Source: Diaminobutyricibacter sp049994905 (GTDB taxonomy: Bacteria > Actinomycetota > Actinomycetes > Actinomycetales > Microbacteriaceae). Taken from it: 64,000 nt of DNA. The notes under the pieces are model-generated. The model saw only the letters and a program-made list of their open reading frames with translations, did no database searches and was not told the origin of the DNA. Location: contig NZ_CP188258.1 in assembly GCF_049994905.1 (NCBI RefSeq), positions 3,906,001-3,970,000 on the forward strand. The letters run 5' to 3'. A program made the position numbers and the translations under genes. This document shows positions 8,229 through 18,101 of the stretch, piece by piece (the stretch's first letter is position 1; each line of letters begins with the position of its first letter).

Positions 8229-11200
8229 CAGGCGATCCGAGGGCGGTGCCGTTGCCCGTCCCAGTGGAAGCGGATAGCAGTGGTCGGGGAGTCATCCCCA
8301 GTGGAAGCGATCTCGTACTCGTCCAGTGAGTCCACGTTTGCGTAGTGCAACCAGAGGTCGAACCCGGTCATCATGAAGTCGATGTCCCGCTCCACGAGAA
8401 TGGAGGTGAGGATTCGCCGGCCGTGGTCGTCCACCATCGCGTACGCGTCATCGAGCAGCATCAGTCGTGGTGCGATGGCGGGAAGCGCGCTCAGGTGGGA
8501 GTCCAGCGCGGAAATCAACGCCAGGTAGGTCACGTAGCGCAGTTCACCTTCGGAGAGTTTCGCGCTTTTCAGGGTGCGTTCCTGCCCGGGCGTTGGTCCC
8601 AGGACGATCGGTTGGACGGTGTACCAGTTCCGGTAGTCGAGGGAGTCGGCCAGTGCCTTCCCATACCCTTCGGCACGGTTCAGGTTGTACGCCTCCTCGA
8701 CCGTTTCACGGAGCAGATTCGATAGTGCGGTGTTCTGGTCGGAGGTGCGCGCCGCGTCTGCGATCGCCACCAGTTCTCGGATCCGCGCCGCAGACTCGGG
8801 GACGTCATCCTTCGGGGCGAACCGCAGCCGCACCCCGATACCGTTGCTGGTGCGATGCGATGACACCCGGGCGGACGTGTCATGAATTGTTTCGGATGCC
8901 AACCGGATGGTTTTCCGCATATCGTCGGCGACCCCGTCGATGATGAAGTTGGAGAACATCTCGTATTCCGCTTCCACCAGCGCATTCCTGCCTGTCTCCG
9001 CTCGAGCAGCCAGGTCAGCGGCTGCCGCCGGCAACGGTTGAATCGTGTCTCCGTCGTTCACCTCCACCAGCAGGACATCTCCGATGGTGTGGCGGTACAC
9101 GTCGAACATCTGGGTGACATGCTCGCGAAGGGTGTCCACGGCCTGGTGAACGGCGTCGATGGACACGATTTTCTTCTTGGTGACGTGAACGCGCACCCAG
9201 TCGTCCAGGGCCGGGGCGGTGTCGTCGTCCGGTGCGGTAGCGGATCCGGCCGAAGCCGCCTCCGCGATACCGGGCAGACGGAGGATCGTGGTGACGTGGG
9301 CGGCTGCGAGATCGGCCTTCTCGGCTTCCTCCTTTGCCTTGTCGGTGGCGGCGTCCACCTTCGTGACGGCGGCTCCGTGCTTAGATGCGGTCTCCAGTGC
9401 CTGCTGGTCCGCTTTTGCCTTCAATTCGACAGCGGCCGCGAGCTCATTCTGCACGGAGGCGAGTTCGGTGATCATCTGCTCGGCGGTAGCGCCGATGGTC
9501 GCTTCCAGTTCGCGAACGGCCGCCGCCTCGCTCCGCCACCGATCGACGGATTGCTCCGCGGTTAGTTTCGCGTCTTCGGCGATCATGTTCGCAGTGCCGA
9601 TCTCGTCGACGGCGATGTCTAATGCCAGAATTTGCTGTCGAACCGATCCCGCCAAGGCGATTGCGGTTTCGCACGCCTCGACTGTCGCACGAAGCCGCCC
9701 GACGGCAACACGCAGTTCCGGTTCCCTGGCTGGCAGGCCCGCGTGCTCGCACACGCGCCGGTGCACGGTGTTTCGTTCATCCCAGACGGACCTCTCAGTC
9801 AGCGCAGTCTCGACCGCGGAGACGCTCTCCCGCCAAGCGACTTCGGCTGCTTCACGGGCGGCACGTTCCGCGGTATCCGCCTGGACGAGGCGGGTGGACG
9901 ACGGTGCGGCGTTCACGTGTGCGCGGGTAGCACCTCTGCGTGCTAGCGCGGCGGCGTTTTCGACTTCCAGTTTGGCGAGGATCCCGTCGAGTTCGTCGAC
10001 TCGTGCAGCGATTTCCGTCAGGCGCGCCTGCCGCGACCGTTCCTGCGCAGCTGCACCGATGTGGCGGGCATCGTCAAGTCGGTCCGGACGGCCGGCGATT
10101 GCTCCTACACGCCAGGATCCGTCGTCGTTGATGTTCACCGGATGGTCGGGGTCGTTGAACCCGATCCGGGACAAGATCGCGGCGATCTCCGGGATGCCCG
10201 GTTCCGGCGTCAGCACTTCGATGATCGGGTGGGAGGAGACCGGTCCGACGGCGGACACGATCAGCTCTCCGCCTGCCGGAACCACACCGTTCCTGGTGAC
10301 GGCTCCGATCAAGATCCCGGAGGAGTGCAGGGCTGCTTCGACGGCGGCTTGGATGTGCGTGGGGACTTCGGATACGAAGTCGACTGTCTTCCAGAACGGG
10401 GTGCCCAGCTCGGCGGTCACCCACCTCGGTTGCTCCGGGGCGCGGATGACATGGGATTCCAGGGCTGTGCATTCCGCTGCCAGCTCGTCCGCTTCGGTTG
10501 ATGCCGCGGTGCGCCGTTCACCGATCCGCTGGATGGCGACAGCAATCTTGTCGAACGCGTCGGCGGCGACTCGGTTAGCGGCTCCGTCCAGTTCAGCCCG
10601 CGGTGGGAGGGCGCGTTCGGTGATCAGGTCCGCCAGCGGGGTGTCGTCCCAGTTCACGACCCCGAGAAGTTCCTCGGTGTCCGATGACCGGGCCCATTTG
10701 ACCCATGCGTCCACCAGGTCTGCACGGGCGGCGGCAGAGTTTTCGGCGGCGGTGACGGCGGCACCTTTCAGGGCGTACGCGGTCTTCGAGGCACGGTCCG
10801 CTTCCTTTTCCGTGGCGGCGACCCCGGTTTCGTCGGCGACGATACGCTGGATCGTTTCCAACCGCCCGACGGCGGTGTTCTGTTTCGTGCCGGCGGCCTC
10901 CCGCAGGTGTCCCAGCTTTACGGTCACCGCGTCGAGGTCGGCAGGGGTTGAACGGGTGGAAGGGATGCCCGGGATCGGGGTGTCTGTGACTTCGTCCTCG
11001 ACTGTGTGTCGCGCGGAGATCGTGCGTTCCGGGCTGGTCTCCACGAGGACCGAGACTGCGGGGAGGGAATGGGGCAGGCCGGCGGCTGTTCCGTGTTCGA
11101 CGGACGCGCGCATCGCCTCACCGAGTCGATTACCGACCTCCGTTACAGCGATCCCCGCTTTTGCCGCACGGGATGTGGCGGCCACCACGTTCCCGTACAA

Positions 11201-12319
11201 GGTCCACCAACCGGAGAGCTCGGCGGCGGCAGCCAGCTTCAGCGCATCCGCGGTCTTCTGCCGGTCAACGAACGCCAACGCATCCGAATACGCCGCGGAC
11301 GACTCCAACGCAGACTTCCGGCCGCCAAGCAAAGTGATCCGCCCGGCGAGCTCCCGGGCTTCGTGCTCCTTCTGCTGCGCCTTCGCCTGTGCGTCCGCTT
11401 CGTGCTCCCGTGCCGCCAGTTCTGCGGAGGCGGCGTTCTCGGCCGCGGCGACAGCATCCGTCAACGTCGCGGCCTTTTGGCGGACCAACGACGCGGTGTA
11501 GCCGCGGTAGACCTGCAGGGTCTCCGACGCGAGTCGAGAAGCCTCCTCGAGGTCGTTCAGCTGGTCGCGTGTGTCCTTCAGGTTGTCCAGCTTTAGTCCG
11601 GCAGCCCGGATGGTAGCGTCCGGCATGGAAGGCAGGGCGCTCGTCAGCACCCGGGTGACGTCGGCTGCTCGGTATTTGTTCCCGAAGTCCGGCGAGCGGA
11701 GATTGTACATGACGCTGAACGCGGCCGAAAGCCGGGTTCTGCCTGCGTTATCCGTCACCCCGAACAATTCCTGGGCGACACGGTTGGCGTATTCGGTGGC
11801 CTGCTCAATGACATTCTGGGTGCCGACGAGCTCGCCGAGTTGGGTGCGGGAGAGCGGGTGCCGCCCTTCGTCCATCAGGGGCAAGTCGATGCCGACCCTG
11901 AGCGGTGTGATGAAGAAGGACACCGCTGTCTTCCCGGATTTGGCTGAGTATTTGAAGTACGCGCCGATGGTGCGGTACTCGCCGTCTCCGTTCACATATT
12001 CCGCCCAGACGTAACCGACCCGGTTGTTGTCCTTGCCGAGCATCACCTTCATGAGCGAGTCGACGGTGACGGCCCCAGACGAACCGGACCCCATGCGGCG
12101 CCGGTCGCCGGTCAGCAGGAACGGGAACAGCATGTCCATGCCCCGGGATTTGCCGGAGCCGTTCGGACCTCGGAGCACGACCCGGCCGCCGTCGATCGCG
12201 AACTCGACATGAGTGAACTTGTGGACGTTCACGATTCCGGCGCGAACCAACCGGTACCGTTCGCCGAATCCTGCCGAGGATGAGGTTGCGGCGAGGTCGG
12301 TGACAGGGGCGATGGTCAT
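8228..12319 (-). CDS. jetC: Wadjet type III subunit JetC (TIGR02680, SMC-like ATPase)
   Basis: A 1363-residue SMC/MukB-like protein. Walker A is GPNGSGKS at 51-58. A very long Ala/Glu/Arg-rich coiled coil fills the middle, with a hinge-like globular patch around 600-720. The ABC signature LSEGELRYV starts at 1255 and Walker B is RLMLLDDAY at about 1285. Such proteins form the loop-extruding motor of Wadjet (JetABC resembles MukFEB); ATP hydrolysis drives extrusion of circular DNA that JetD then cuts. It overlaps jetB by 4 bases and jetD by 1 base. The reading frame is intact along its whole length, so the system appears functional. Confidence 0.95.
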   Translation of the reverse strand: MTIAPVTDLAATSSSAGFGERYRLVRAGIVNVHKFTHVEFAIDGGRVVLRGPNGSGKSRGMDMLFPFLLTGDRRRMGSGSSGAVTVDSLMKVMLGKDNNRVGYVWAEYVNGDGEYRTIGAYFKYSAKSGKTAVSFFITPLRVGIDLPLMDEGRHPLSRTQLGELVGTQNVIEQATEYANRVAQELFGVTDNAGRTRLSAAFSVMYNLRSPDFGNKYRAADVTRVLTSALPSMPDATIRAAGLKLDNLKDTRDQLNDLEEASRLASETLQVYRGYTASLVRQKAATLTDAVAAAENAASAELAAREHEADAQAKAQQKEHEARELAGRITLLGGRKSALESSAAYSDALAFVDRQKTADALKLAAAAELSGWWTLYGNVVAATSRAAKAGIAVTEVGNRLGEAMRASVEHGTAAGLPHSLPAVSVLVETSPERTISARHTVEDEVTDTPIPGIPSTRSTPADLDAVTVKLGHLREAAGTKQNTAVGRLETIQRIVADETGVAATEKEADRASKTAYALKGAAVTAAENSAAARADLVDAWVKWARSSDTEELLGVVNWDDTPLADLITERALPPRAELDGAANRVAADAFDKIAVAIQRIGERRTAASTEADELAAECTALESHVIRAPEQPRWVTAELGTPFWKTVDFVSEVPTHIQAAVEAALHSSGILIGAVTRNGVVPAGGELIVSAVGPVSSHPIIEVLTPEPGIPEIAAILSRIGFNDPDHPVNINDDGSWRVGAIAGRPDRLDDARHIGAAAQERSRQARLTEIAARVDELDGILAKLEVENAAALARRGATRAHVNAAPSSTRLVQADTAERAAREAAEVAWRESVSAVETALTERSVWDERNTVHRRVCEHAGLPAREPELRVAVGRLRATVEACETAIALAGSVRQQILALDIAVDEIGTANMIAEDAKLTAEQSVDRWRSEAAAVRELEATIGATAEQMITELASVQNELAAAVELKAKADQQALETASKHGAAVTKVDAATDKAKEEAEKADLAAAHVTTILRLPGIAEAASAGSATAPDDDTAPALDDWVRVHVTKKKIVSIDAVHQAVDTLREHVTQMFDVYRHTIGDVLLVEVNDGDTIQPLPAAAADLAARAETGRNALVEAEYEMFSNFIIDGVADDMRKTIRLASETIHDTSARVSSHRTSNGIGVRLRFAPKDDVPESAARIRELVAIADAARTSDQNTALSNLLRETVEEAYNLNRAEGYGKALADSLDYRNWYTVQPIVLGPTPGQERTLKSAKLSEGELRYVTYLALISALDSHLSALPAIAPRLMLLDDAYAMVDDHGRRILTSILVERDIDFMMTGFDLWLHYANVDSLDEYEIASTGDDSPTTAIRFHWDGQRHRPRIA

Positions 12320-13479
12320 GAGATCTCTCCTGTGTCATCAAACAGACTGACGTTCGTGTCGGGTGTCTTCGTGGGTGCGGCACGGCGGGTGATGGTCGCC
12401 CCATATCGTGCCGCAGCCGGGTGCATGGTCATGGTGCCGTCCACGTTCACTGCGAGCAGTCCGACGGCGGTGAGGATGGATGTGATCGCGGTTTTCGCAT
12501 GAGGGGTTGATGCCGGATCGGATGGTTCGAAGTCGGCGCGGAGGTGGCCGCGGTATTCCTCAAGGATCCCGAAGATGACCCGCTCGGCTTCGCAATCGGT
12601 GACGGTGACAGTCCCGCCGTTGCCTGATTTCCGGGCGGCGACCAGTTCGGCGATGAACATCAACGCGAGCTGCTTCGGTACGCCCTGACCAGGGAACGGT
12701 TCGTCGGTAGCGTCATCGGAGTCGTCCCAGGCGAGAGCTCCTTCGCGGCGGACCTCCAACCGCAGCCGGAACACCTCCTCCAACTGCTTCTCAACGTTCG
12801 TCCGGTCCCGTGACCAGACCCTTTGTTCATCCTCGGTCAGATCGGCCGGGTTCAGGATGGGGTCTTCCACGAGCCGTCGGGCGAGGGTGCGGGCGGGACG
12901 TTCCGTGCGGGGTTCAGCGTTCAGCTGATTCGCGACCAGGTACGACAGTGCTGTCCGGTCGATGGTCAGTAGCACCTCCTGGCTCTGGTCTGCACCCCAC
13001 CCCGCGGCGGTCCCTTCCGTTTCCTCCACCGCGCCGAACATCGTGAGGATGTTCATAGCCGACACCATGTCCCGCCGTTCCGTGATCGATTCCCCCGTGA
13101 CGATCCCCTCGGTGGCTGCATCGGCGCGCATCTGCGTGACCAAGGAGGAGATCAGCAGTTGGTCGCCGACCCCAGGGGCTTGCAGCGCGGCGGCGAATAG
13201 GCACACGTACTGATACACGCGGGCGGTCACCTGTGCCCCATTCGCCCCTCTCATCGCCCGGATCGGTGACGTGTCGGGCAACGGCGGTTTCAGGACCCTG
13301 GCGAACTCGGATTCCACGACCAGCCGGTAGCCCAGCACCTCCCCGAACCATCTTTTCAGTTCGGTGGCGTGGCGGCGCACTAGCAAAAACTCATCTGGAT
13401 GCCGCTTCATTGTCAGGGTCGTGTACCGCTCAAGGGCGCGTGCGGCGTCCTGCATTTCGTAGGTGGCGGTGTCATTCAT
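12316..13479 (-). CDS. jetB: Wadjet type III subunit JetB (TIGR02678/DUF2398)
   Basis: A 387-residue protein matching TIGR02678/DUF2398, the kite-like (MukE-like) subunit of type III Wadjet. The family features seen are the N-terminal helical HPDEFLLVRRHATELKRWF, the GYRLVVE block and the paired winged-helix region with YLVANQL in mid-protein. Its known role in the family is to bridge the kleisin JetA and the SMC heads of JetC. It begins at ATG within a 4-base overlap with jetA and ends in a 4-base overlap with jetC, so all subunits are translated from one message. Confidence 0.9.
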   Translation of the reverse strand: MNDTATYEMQDAARALERYTTLTMKRHPDEFLLVRRHATELKRWFGEVLGYRLVVESEFARVLKPPLPDTSPIRAMRGANGAQVTARVYQYVCLFAAALQAPGVGDQLLISSLVTQMRADAATEGIVTGESITERRDMVSAMNILTMFGAVEETEGTAAGWGADQSQEVLLTIDRTALSYLVANQLNAEPRTERPARTLARRLVEDPILNPADLTEDEQRVWSRDRTNVEKQLEEVFRLRLEVRREGALAWDDSDDATDEPFPGQGVPKQLALMFIAELVAARKSGNGGTVTVTDCEAERVIFGILEEYRGHLRADFEPSDPASTPHAKTAITSILTAVGLLAVNVDGTMTMHPAAARYGATITRRAAPTKTPDTNVSLFDDTGEIS

Positions 13480-14972
13480 CCGGCTACTTCCTCACGTGCT
13501 GCGCCTTCGACCTGGGTGATCACCAACCGGTAACCGTACGCGGTGAACTTCCCCTCCTCGAACAGGATCGTGCTAGTCCCGGAGATCGGCTCTCGCGTCA
13601 GCCTGAAACCGGATTCGGGGTTCTCGGCGGTATTGGTGTCCTGGTCGATCAACGTCAGCTGGCCCTGCAGGAGTTCCTGTGCGCCGACGGAGAGCCGGAC
13701 GCCATTGTCGAGGGCGCCCGCGGTGATGAGCTCCTGAGCGGCCAGCTTCCGCTCCTCCATCTTCGCGAGGGCGGCGCGGTAGGCGAGTTCGGTTTCCATG
13801 GTGGCGTCACGCACGGCGGCGGTGCGACCCCGCGCGGAGCGGTCGCCTCGTTCCCGCAGCGTGACGGGGACGTCCACGTTCGGCGCGTTCCACCAGGAAG
13901 TGTTGGAGGACGGCTGGATGTTCTCGTCGTCACCGAGCAGGAGGTGCCGCCACGAGTAGACACCGAACGCGTTGGCGAACAGCCGGTGCCCTTCCTGATC
14001 GGAGGCCGTGGAGAGCACCTTCGCGAGGCGGAGCAGATCATCCCGTCGGGAGAGCCCGGATCCGGCGTCGTTAAGGATTCGTTTCGCGTTCACCAGAAGC
14101 TGCCCAAGCGCCAGTTCGGTTGCAGTCCGGAACGCTGCCGGCCCGGATGTCACGCCGCCCTCCGCGTACCATTCCGCGAGCCACACCCAATCCGCTTCGG
14201 TGCGCCCCTGAGCAAGTTCCGTGTCGTCCGCGGTCAACGTCTGCCAGGTGGCGAGGGTGGCGATGATCTCCAGAAAGTGCGGTTCCAGCTGGGTGAGCAG
14301 GTTGGCGATCCTTGGGGCATGCTGGCGGACGTCGGTGCCGAGCATGTCGACGTAGCGCATAAGGGTGGCTTTTAGGGCGAGGTACTCATCACCGACGATG
14401 TCGTACCGTGACAGGATGCCGCTGAGGTAGTTGTTGAAGTCGCGAAGGCTGTCTCGGAATTCCCGATGGGCGTTGAACGTTGTTGTGACGGCGGACGCGA
14501 GGGCGTCGGGGGCCCCAGGTCCGGTGATTTCGGCCAGAACCCGATCAAGTTGCTCGGCGATGACACCCATGAGTTCGCGGGCGACTTCTTTGGCGCCGTC
14601 AGTGGCGGTCACGATCCCGTCGATCTGAACGGCGACGCGCGCCCCGAGCTTCGAGGCCTGGTAACGGGCTTTCGCTTTCCGCCATTCGGCGACCGTCGCG
14701 ACCCGGTAGCTGCGAACCGATGGAATCACGTTGCCCCAGACTCGCAGCTGGGCGCATCGCGCTTCGACTTCCTCTTCTTTGATCGGGAAGCCTCCGGCGG
14801 TCAGTTCCGTGGCGATCTCTGCGGCGCTCATTTCACGTGAAAGGACCTCACCGGAGAGGAGTCGCATGATGCGGCGGTGCTGTTCGGCCTGATCCGTCTG
14901 CGTGTGCGCCCACAGGGAGAGACGGGAGTGGTCTCCTACATCCACGCTGGCATCGATGCTGATGTCGGCCAC
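13476..14972 (-). CDS. jetA: Wadjet type III subunit JetA (TIGR02677/DUF2397, kleisin)
   Basis: About 498 residues, the usual length for TIGR02677/DUF2397, the MukF-like kleisin subunit of type III Wadjet. I place the start at the GTG at 14972 (VADISIDASVD), with GGAAAAGG 7 bases upstream. A longer frame to 15125 adds an Arg-rich segment with no coding character. The N-terminal winged-helix region (RIMRLLSGEVLSREMSAAEI) and the long helical middle fit the family. It is the first gene of the operon, so the promoter should lie in 14973-15411. Confidence 0.9.
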   Translation of the reverse strand: MADISIDASVDVGDHSRLSLWAHTQTDQAEQHRRIMRLLSGEVLSREMSAAEIATELTAGGFPIKEEEVEARCAQLRVWGNVIPSVRSYRVATVAEWRKAKARYQASKLGARVAVQIDGIVTATDGAKEVARELMGVIAEQLDRVLAEITGPGAPDALASAVTTTFNAHREFRDSLRDFNNYLSGILSRYDIVGDEYLALKATLMRYVDMLGTDVRQHAPRIANLLTQLEPHFLEIIATLATWQTLTADDTELAQGRTEADWVWLAEWYAEGGVTSGPAAFRTATELALGQLLVNAKRILNDAGSGLSRRDDLLRLAKVLSTASDQEGHRLFANAFGVYSWRHLLLGDDENIQPSSNTSWWNAPNVDVPVTLRERGDRSARGRTAAVRDATMETELAYRAALAKMEERKLAAQELITAGALDNGVRLSVGAQELLQGQLTLIDQDTNTAENPESGFRLTREPISGTSTILFEEGKFTAYGYRLVITQVEGAAREEVAG

Positions 14973-15411
14973 CTCATTGCCTTTTCCACGCCGCGCCCAT
15001 CTTCGGGACAGCTCTTTTGGGGATGCTATCGGCGCACACCGACATCGCTGGATCCTGCCTGTGCGAGTCGGCACGCGTGGCCAGTGCATGGAGGGCAACC
15101 CACTAGCCCGACCAATCGGCGACAACCACGAGGCGCCCTACCTCACGCGCGAACTCGACGGCGAGACAGATCGCGTCAGACCGTGGCGGATCGACGCCGA
15201 AGCACGGAGATGATCGCTTCCTGGGACGCGGTGATGGCCCAACCCACTCGAGCTACGTGCTCGCCCTTGTCTACTACCTAGCTCAAATCCCCTGACTCGG
15301 CCTACAACCGAAGTCATCACGTCCGGCGTTCTGCAGTCGATCATTCGGGAGCTTCAAAATTGGCACAAGTCCAGTGAAGCCCCGGATAGTGCACTTGCGG
15401 CCCGCGACGCA
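14973..15411. other. Intergenic region upstream of jetA
   Basis: No coding sequence is supported here. The region should hold the jetABCD promoter and the 3' end of the interrupted IF-2N-domain gene transcript. I saw no clear -10/-35 pair or operator-sized palindrome. Confidence 0.4.
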
Positions 15412-15933
15412 CTAAGCACGCCGCCCGAGACCTGGCAACCCGCCCCGGACAGTCCGCACGCTATTTGCCCCGCCGAACTCGTCTTCGTACCGAGCTTTTC
15501 TGATGGCGCGCTCTTCCTCGATGCTCGTATGGAGGATCCTCATGGCCTTCACGTCGGTCTTACCCTTCTTGGGAACGTCTTTTTTCGCCGACTGAGGTTG
15601 GCGCTTGCCGACATTTGCGGCTGCCGCCTTGCGGTTCACATCGTCACTCTGTTTCGCTGGCGGATGCGGTGTCGCTGCCAAGGTGCTCGACAGGTTTTCG
15701 TTCACAATTCTGGCCAGCAACTGAGGGGAAGCGTGTAGCCCCCGCGCGACCTTGACGATGCTCTTTCGCGTGCCCGACCGCACATCCTTCGCTGGAGTTT
15801 GGGTTGCCCGCTGGGCACGAGGCTCTCCCGCCGATTGACTCTGACGTCGTTTCGAGGCGGCGGCTGGGATCTGGGGCTTTTTCGGATTGTGCCGCGCTGG
15901 CACTTTGGGCGCGCTGTGCACTACCTGTGCCGA

Positions 15934-15939
15934 CCTAGG
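15934..15939. repeat. Target-site duplication CCTAGG, left copy
   Basis: CCTAGG abuts the left IS end and is repeated at 17023-17028. It fits the NCTAGN target preference and 6-bp duplication known for IS481. Confidence 0.85.
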
Positions 15940-17022
15940 TGTACTCGGCCACGAGGTTGGTGGCGTTTTGGGTCTTGACGTGAGGAGAACCTCCGGTTGA
16001 GGGTGTGGCTTGTCTATGGCCCACAACCGCCGGAGGTTCTCGTGTCCCACCGTAATGCTCGGCTAACGTTTCACGGCAGGCTGCTGATCGTTCAACGCCA
16101 TCAAGCGCATTGGAAGCAGGCGCATATCGCGGCCGCGATGGGAGTGTCTCGAAAGTGCGTTAAGACCTGGATCGACCGGTTCGAGGCTGACGGCGAAGAT
16201 GGCCTTTGGGATCGGTCCTCGCGTCCGCACGGGTCGCCGGGCCGGACGTCTCCTGCGATTGAAGGCGCCGTTCTCGAGCTCCGTCAGAGCCAGCGGCGGG
16301 GACAGGACTGGATCGGCGCGGAACTGGGTGTCCCGGCGCGAACAGTGTCGAGGATCCTGCGCCGGCACGACGTTCCTTATCTGGTTGAGCTGGATCCGAT
16401 GACCGGTGCGAAGATCCGGGCATCGAAAACGACCACGGTCCGTTACGAACGCGACAAGCCCGGCGAGCTGGTCCACATGGACGTGAAGAAACTGGGGAAG
16501 ATCCCGGATGGCGGAGGGTGGCGCGGTCACGGTTGGACGATCGCGAACCACCAATCACGGGTCGCGAAGCCACCGGTCGGCTATGACTACGTGCACTCGC
16601 TCGTCGACGACCACTCCCGGCTCGCTTACTCGGAGATCCTCCCCGACGAGAAGGGTCCCACTTGCGCCGGGTTCCTGACCCGGGCGGCCGCCTACTTCGC
16701 CGACCACGGCATCCCCCGGATCGAACGGGTCATCACCGACAACGCATGGGCATACCGTTACAGCATCGGCAGCGCTGTTGCCGCCCTCGGCGCCGAGCAG
16801 AAGTTCATCAAACCCCACTGCCCCTGGCAGAACGGCAAAGTCGAACGCTTCAACCGCACCCTCGCCACCGAGTGGGCCTACCGTCAAGCCTTCACCAGTA
16901 ATGCCGAACGAGCGGCAGCACTTGCGCCCTGGCTTGAGACCTACAACACTCGACGACGTCACACCGCACTCGGCGGCCAACCACCGATCAGCCGGACGCT
17001 ACCAACGTGATGGCCGAGTGCA
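15940..17022 (+). mobile_element. Intact IS481-family insertion sequence (1083 bp)
   Basis: The ends are imperfect inverted repeats: left TGTACTCGGCCACGAGG, right (reverse complement) TGCACTCGGCCATCACG, with GTTGGTGGCG against GTTGGTAGCG further in. The element is bounded by the 6-bp duplication CCTAGG and holds one transposase gene. The intact frame and near-perfect ends suggest a recent insertion. It interrupts the IF-2N-domain gene in the opposite orientation. Confidence 0.9.
16042..17010 (+). CDS. IS481-family transposase
   Basis: A 322-residue DDE transposase from a GTG at 16042 with GGAGG 5 bases upstream; an earlier in-frame ATG lacks a Shine-Dalgarno. The N-terminal HTH (HIAAAMGVSRKCVKTWIDRF) binds the ends. 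The rve-type integrase core carries the acidic triad: Asp in HMDVKKLGK, Asp in ITDNAWAYR and Glu in NGKVERFNRTL. Length and motifs match complete IS481 members, so it is probably active. Confidence 0.93.
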   Translation: MSHRNARLTFHGRLLIVQRHQAHWKQAHIAAAMGVSRKCVKTWIDRFEADGEDGLWDRSSRPHGSPGRTSPAIEGAVLELRQSQRRGQDWIGAELGVPARTVSRILRRHDVPYLVELDPMTGAKIRASKTTTVRYERDKPGELVHMDVKKLGKIPDGGGWRGHGWTIANHQSRVAKPPVGYDYVHSLVDDHSRLAYSEILPDEKGPTCAGFLTRAAAYFADHGIPRIERVITDNAWAYRYSIGSAVAALGAEQKFIKPHCPWQNGKVERFNRTLATEWAYRQAFTSNAERAAALAPWLETYNTRRRHTALGGQPPISRTLPT

Positions 17023-17028
17023 CCTAGG
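17023..17028. repeat. Target-site duplication CCTAGG, right copy
   Basis: Right-hand copy of the six-base duplication flanking the IS. Joining it to the left flank restores the reading frame of the interrupted gene. Confidence 0.85.
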
Positions 17029-17793
17029 TGCCGCGGCTCCCGAGTCGATAGTCTTCCGCTCGTCCACGCGGACGCGCCCACCGCCGAACGGTGCGGCCGG
17101 ATCGCCCAACCCTGCGCATCGCTCGCCGCTTTCATAGTGGATCGACATCTCCCCGTTGCGCATGAGGACGTGCTGCGTCCTGCAAACCGCGCATTCTCGC
17201 GAGGCGAGCCCCCCGCCTGGCCTGGCGCCTAGTGCTTCGACAGGATCATCGGGCGTGGACCTGGATGCCAGGCGGTCGCGCAGTTTCTTAGCCGCCGCTG
17301 GGGTGAGCTGAGCCGACGGTCCTTGACGAATTCGGCCAGCTCTTTGAGCACTGCCATAGCCAATTTCGAATCAACTCCGAACTCACTCGCGACTTCGTGC
17401 ACCCGTGGCGTCTTTGCCAATCCCACTCCTCAGTTCCGGACGAGATTGAAGCTATCGAATCTGTAGGCACGTACAGGAACCCCAGTTCTGGGGTTTCCGC
17501 CAACACCCGGACGCACCTCGAAGTCGTGTGGGGGTCTGCGTCTTCCGAAGTGGTTCCCGAGTCTCGCCCCGAAACGCGTGGCCATGGTCAGTGCAAGCTG
17601 ACAGAAACGGTCTAGGGCAGACCGCTGGACAGACGGCTTTGATCAGCCCCGGTGACGCATCATGCCCCGCAGTTGTGAGAGTTTGAGACGCGCCTTAGGT
17701 CTCGAACTTGTGCCCCTGGAGGTGTCTGGGTTCAGGACATGGGTCTCAGTTGAAGGTCCCTGGTGAGTCGGGACATCGGTCACAGTCGGAGAC

Positions 17794-18087
17794 ATGTCTC
17801 GTGCTCGTGTCGCCGTATTGAAGTCCGTGTCCAAGCAGCTGACCGTGACCGCGACGGCGGCCGAGTACGGGTTCTGCCGCCGCGTGTGGGAAGCGATCAT
17901 CGCCGTCGCTGATCTGGCTGGTGGCTCGTGGCCGACGATGGCTCGAGATGCTGCTACCCACCTCGTCCATGCCGAGAAGGGCATTCTGATCTTCCAAACC
18001 CACCTATCGGAATCGTCGTGCCGTAAGTCCAAGGGCCTTAGTGGTCGTAGGCGGCCAGGGAGCGCAGGGTCGAGGGCCGGCGCCTGA
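17794..18087 (+). pseudogene. Degenerate N-terminus of a second IS481-type transposase
   Basis: The reading starts MSRARVAVLKSVSKQLTVTA and continues with AAEYGFCRRV, which resembles the HTH start of IS481-family transposases. After about 40 codons the match decays and no integrase core follows. The upstream sequence (about 17728-17793, with GTCTGGGTTCAGGACATGGG) resembles the terminal region of such elements. I read it as an old, decayed insertion. Confidence 0.5.
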
Positions 18088-18101
18088 TCTAGAATCGGGG
18101 C

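Larger units (their letters stand above)
15412..17420 (-). pseudogene. IF-2N-domain / zinc-ribbon protein gene, disrupted by IS481-type insertion and a frameshift
   Basis: If the IS (15940-17022) and one target copy are removed and one base is restored near 17320, a continuous frame of about 306 residues appears. It starts at TTG 17420 (GAGGAG just upstream) with AKTPRVHEVASEFGVDSK, which matches the N-terminal IF-2 domain of actinobacteria, continuing to AEFVK. After the frameshift come TPAAAKKLRDRLASR, a Cys motif (ECAVCRTQHVLMRNG) with SIHYESGERCAG, then a long basic Pro/Lys/Arg tail ending in GGLPGLGRRA. The IS sits after codons for SGAAA. The jetA-proximal part (15412-15939) is still open but lacks its start. 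The original function is unknown; its position just upstream of jetA makes an accessory role conceivable. Confidence 0.7.

Noticed and set aside
9219..11501. 760-codon plus-strand frame opposite jetC
   Set aside because: Ser/Ala/Arg-rich antisense shadow of the jetC coiled coil, as expected in high-GC DNA.
13233..14375. 380-codon plus-strand frame opposite jetA
   Set aside because: Lies antisense to a well-supported Wadjet gene and shows no domain signature.
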